Assembly: GCA_018399855.1 (NCBI GenBank) | Contig: JAGYNX010000082.1 | Location: 1 to 8,028 of the forward strand | From: Spirochaetota bacterium | Lineage (GTDB): Bacteria; Spirochaetota; UBA4802; UB4802 | DNA length: 8,028 nt | Reading direction: 5' to 3' | Part shown: in pieces, positions 7,371-8,028 of the stretch | Layout: each line of letters begins with the position of its first letter | Position numbering within the stretch: position 1 is the stretch's first letter | Position numbers and translations under genes: made by a program | The notes under the pieces: model-generated | Databases searched by the model: none | Told to the model about the DNA's origin: nothing | The model's input: only the letters and a program-made list of their open reading frames with translations

Positions 7371-7645
7371 AAGGATTCACCACGGAGCCACAGAGAAGCA
7401 GAGAGTTTTTCTATGCAGGGTCATTTCGTTCTTTCATCCTGATAAGAAATAGTTGGATGTCTCTCTTGAGATATAGTTTTACAGGCTGAGAAATTGCTTA
7501 AGGAAAACATTAGCTTAACCCTATCCCTTTACTTTAAAAAATTGCAAAAGATTGAATAGCCCCTGTACCTGTATAAGAATAGACCGTAATTAGCAACGTA
7601 ATCCCTGGCGATCTCTGTGTCTCAGTGCCCCTGTGGTTAATCCTT
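7371..7645. repeat. Inverted-repeat intergenic element, copy 2 (275 bp)
   Basis: The left end (7371-7404) and the reverse complement of the right end (7612-7645) match at 27 of 34 positions. Both begin with AAGGATT, followed by the ACCAC...ACAGAG-type arm also found in copy 1. The right arm at 7613-7637 differs from copy 1 (5243-5267) by one base: C at 7630 against T at 5260. The interior, about 200 bases, shows no similarity to the interior of copy 1 by eye and contains no gene. No flanking target duplication is seen. It is best described as a MITE-like or structured dispersed repeat that now separates two divergent genes. Confidence 0.72.
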
Positions 7646-7665
7646 CAAGAGAGAGGTAAAAATAA

Positions 7666-7695
7666 TTGACACCCACATGTAACCATGACTATACT
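7666..7695 (+). promoter_or_regulatory. Near-consensus sigma70 promoter for lemA
   Basis: TTGACA (7666-7671, 6/6) and TATACT (7690-7695, 5/6) are separated by 18 bases. Transcription should start near 7702, giving a leader of about 46 bases before the ATG at 7749. The promoter begins 20 bases beyond the right end of repeat copy 2. Confidence 0.6.
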
Positions 7696-7748
7696 CATGC
7701 ATCACACATGAAAACAATACAGCAAGAGCTGTAATATCGGAGGATATA

Positions 7749-8028
7749 ATGAAGAGGATCATAACCATTGTGAGCGTTGTACTGGTAACGGCACTGGCAT
7801 TCAGCGGTTGCGGGTATAACGAGATGCAGGCACTTGAAGAGCAGGTGTTTTCAGCATGGGGCAACCTGGAATCGACCCTGCAGCGTCGGGCTGACCTTAT
7901 TCCCAACCTGGTGAATACCGTAAAAGGATACGCAGCACATGAGAAGCAGACTCTCACTGGCGTGATTGAGGCACGGGCAAAGGCAACCTCGGTGAATATT
8001 AAATCTGGTGATCTCAGCAACGCGCAGG
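7749..8028 (+). CDS. lemA: LemA family lipoprotein (3' end beyond window)
   Basis: The ATG at 7749 follows GGAGG (7739-7743) with a 5-base spacer; 93 codons are present before the window ends. Residues 1-20 form a lipoprotein signal peptide with KR at the start, a hydrophobic core and the lipobox F-S-G-C21, so the mature protein should be lipid-anchored at Cys21. The mature part shows the LemA signature: YNEM at 23-26, AWGNLESTLQRRADLIPNL at 36-54, and VKGYAAHE with IEARAKAT further on. LemA proteins are mostly helical and of poorly defined function; they are often encoded next to TPM-domain (YgcG-like) proteins or an HtpX-type protease, which could follow outside the window. Typical length is about 180-200 residues, so roughly half is visible. 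Confidence 0.92.
   Translation, partial: MKRIITIVSVVLVTALAFSGCGYNEMQALEEQVFSAWGNLESTLQRRADLIPNLVNTVKGYAAHEKQTLTGVIEARAKATSVNIKSGDLSNAQ

Larger units (their letters stand above)
7194..7748. other. Divergent intergenic region between acyl-CoA synthetase and lemA
   Basis: This 555-base stretch has no convincing coding frame on either strand. It holds the leftward promoter at 7307-7334, repeat copy 2 at 7371-7645, the rightward promoter at 7666-7695 and the lemA ribosome site GGAGG at 7739-7743. The promoters lie just outside the repeat on either side, about 36 and 20 bases away. Confidence 0.6.

Noticed and set aside
7637..8020. 127-codon minus-strand frame opposite lemA
   Set aside because: It runs antisense to the clear lipoprotein signal and LemA signature, and covers the lemA promoter.

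Overview
The window reads as an accessory-metabolism stretch of an anaerobic, probably Gram-negative bacterium. It holds a periplasmic-type molybdopterin oxidoreductase with a multihaem cytochrome remnant, a methionine synthase without the SAM-dependent reactivation domain, a desulforedoxin-like small protein and a LemA lipoprotein. A Desulfobacterota-like sulfate reducer or a related anaerobe would fit, but the lineage is inferred from gene content only. No rRNA, tRNA, CRISPR array, transposase gene or phage gene was seen.

Layout. Almost everything lies on the minus strand, so it is read from high to low coordinates. From 7193 to 5283 is a long-chain acyl-CoA synthetase with a strong promoter at 7307-7334. 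From 5090 to 4911 is a 59-residue, nine-cysteine desulforedoxin-like protein not previously picked up by a length-based gene call. From 4829 to 2412 is a short metH (805 aa). From 2256 to 1755 is a decayed multihaem cytochrome c gene with several frameshifts and damaged haem motifs. It sits directly upstream of an intact molybdopterin oxidoreductase gene that starts at 1729 and runs off the left edge. On the plus strand, a LemA-family lipoprotein gene starts at 7749 behind a near-consensus promoter and runs off the right edge.

Two intergenic regions carry related inverted-repeat elements (5119-5267 and 7371-7645). Their outer arms match each other at 24 of 25 positions, so they look like two members of one dispersed, non-coding repeat family. 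The 555-base gap between the divergent acyl-CoA synthetase and lemA genes holds the two promoters and the larger element, and no gene.

How the genes relate. The cytochrome remnant plus molybdopterin protein look like the first two subunits of a Qrc/alternative-complex-III/polysulfide-reductase-type respiratory complex whose electron-input cytochrome has died at this locus. The small cysteine-rich protein and metH are 81 bases apart on one strand and may be co-transcribed; a functional link between them is speculation. The acyl-CoA synthetase and LemA look like independent units.
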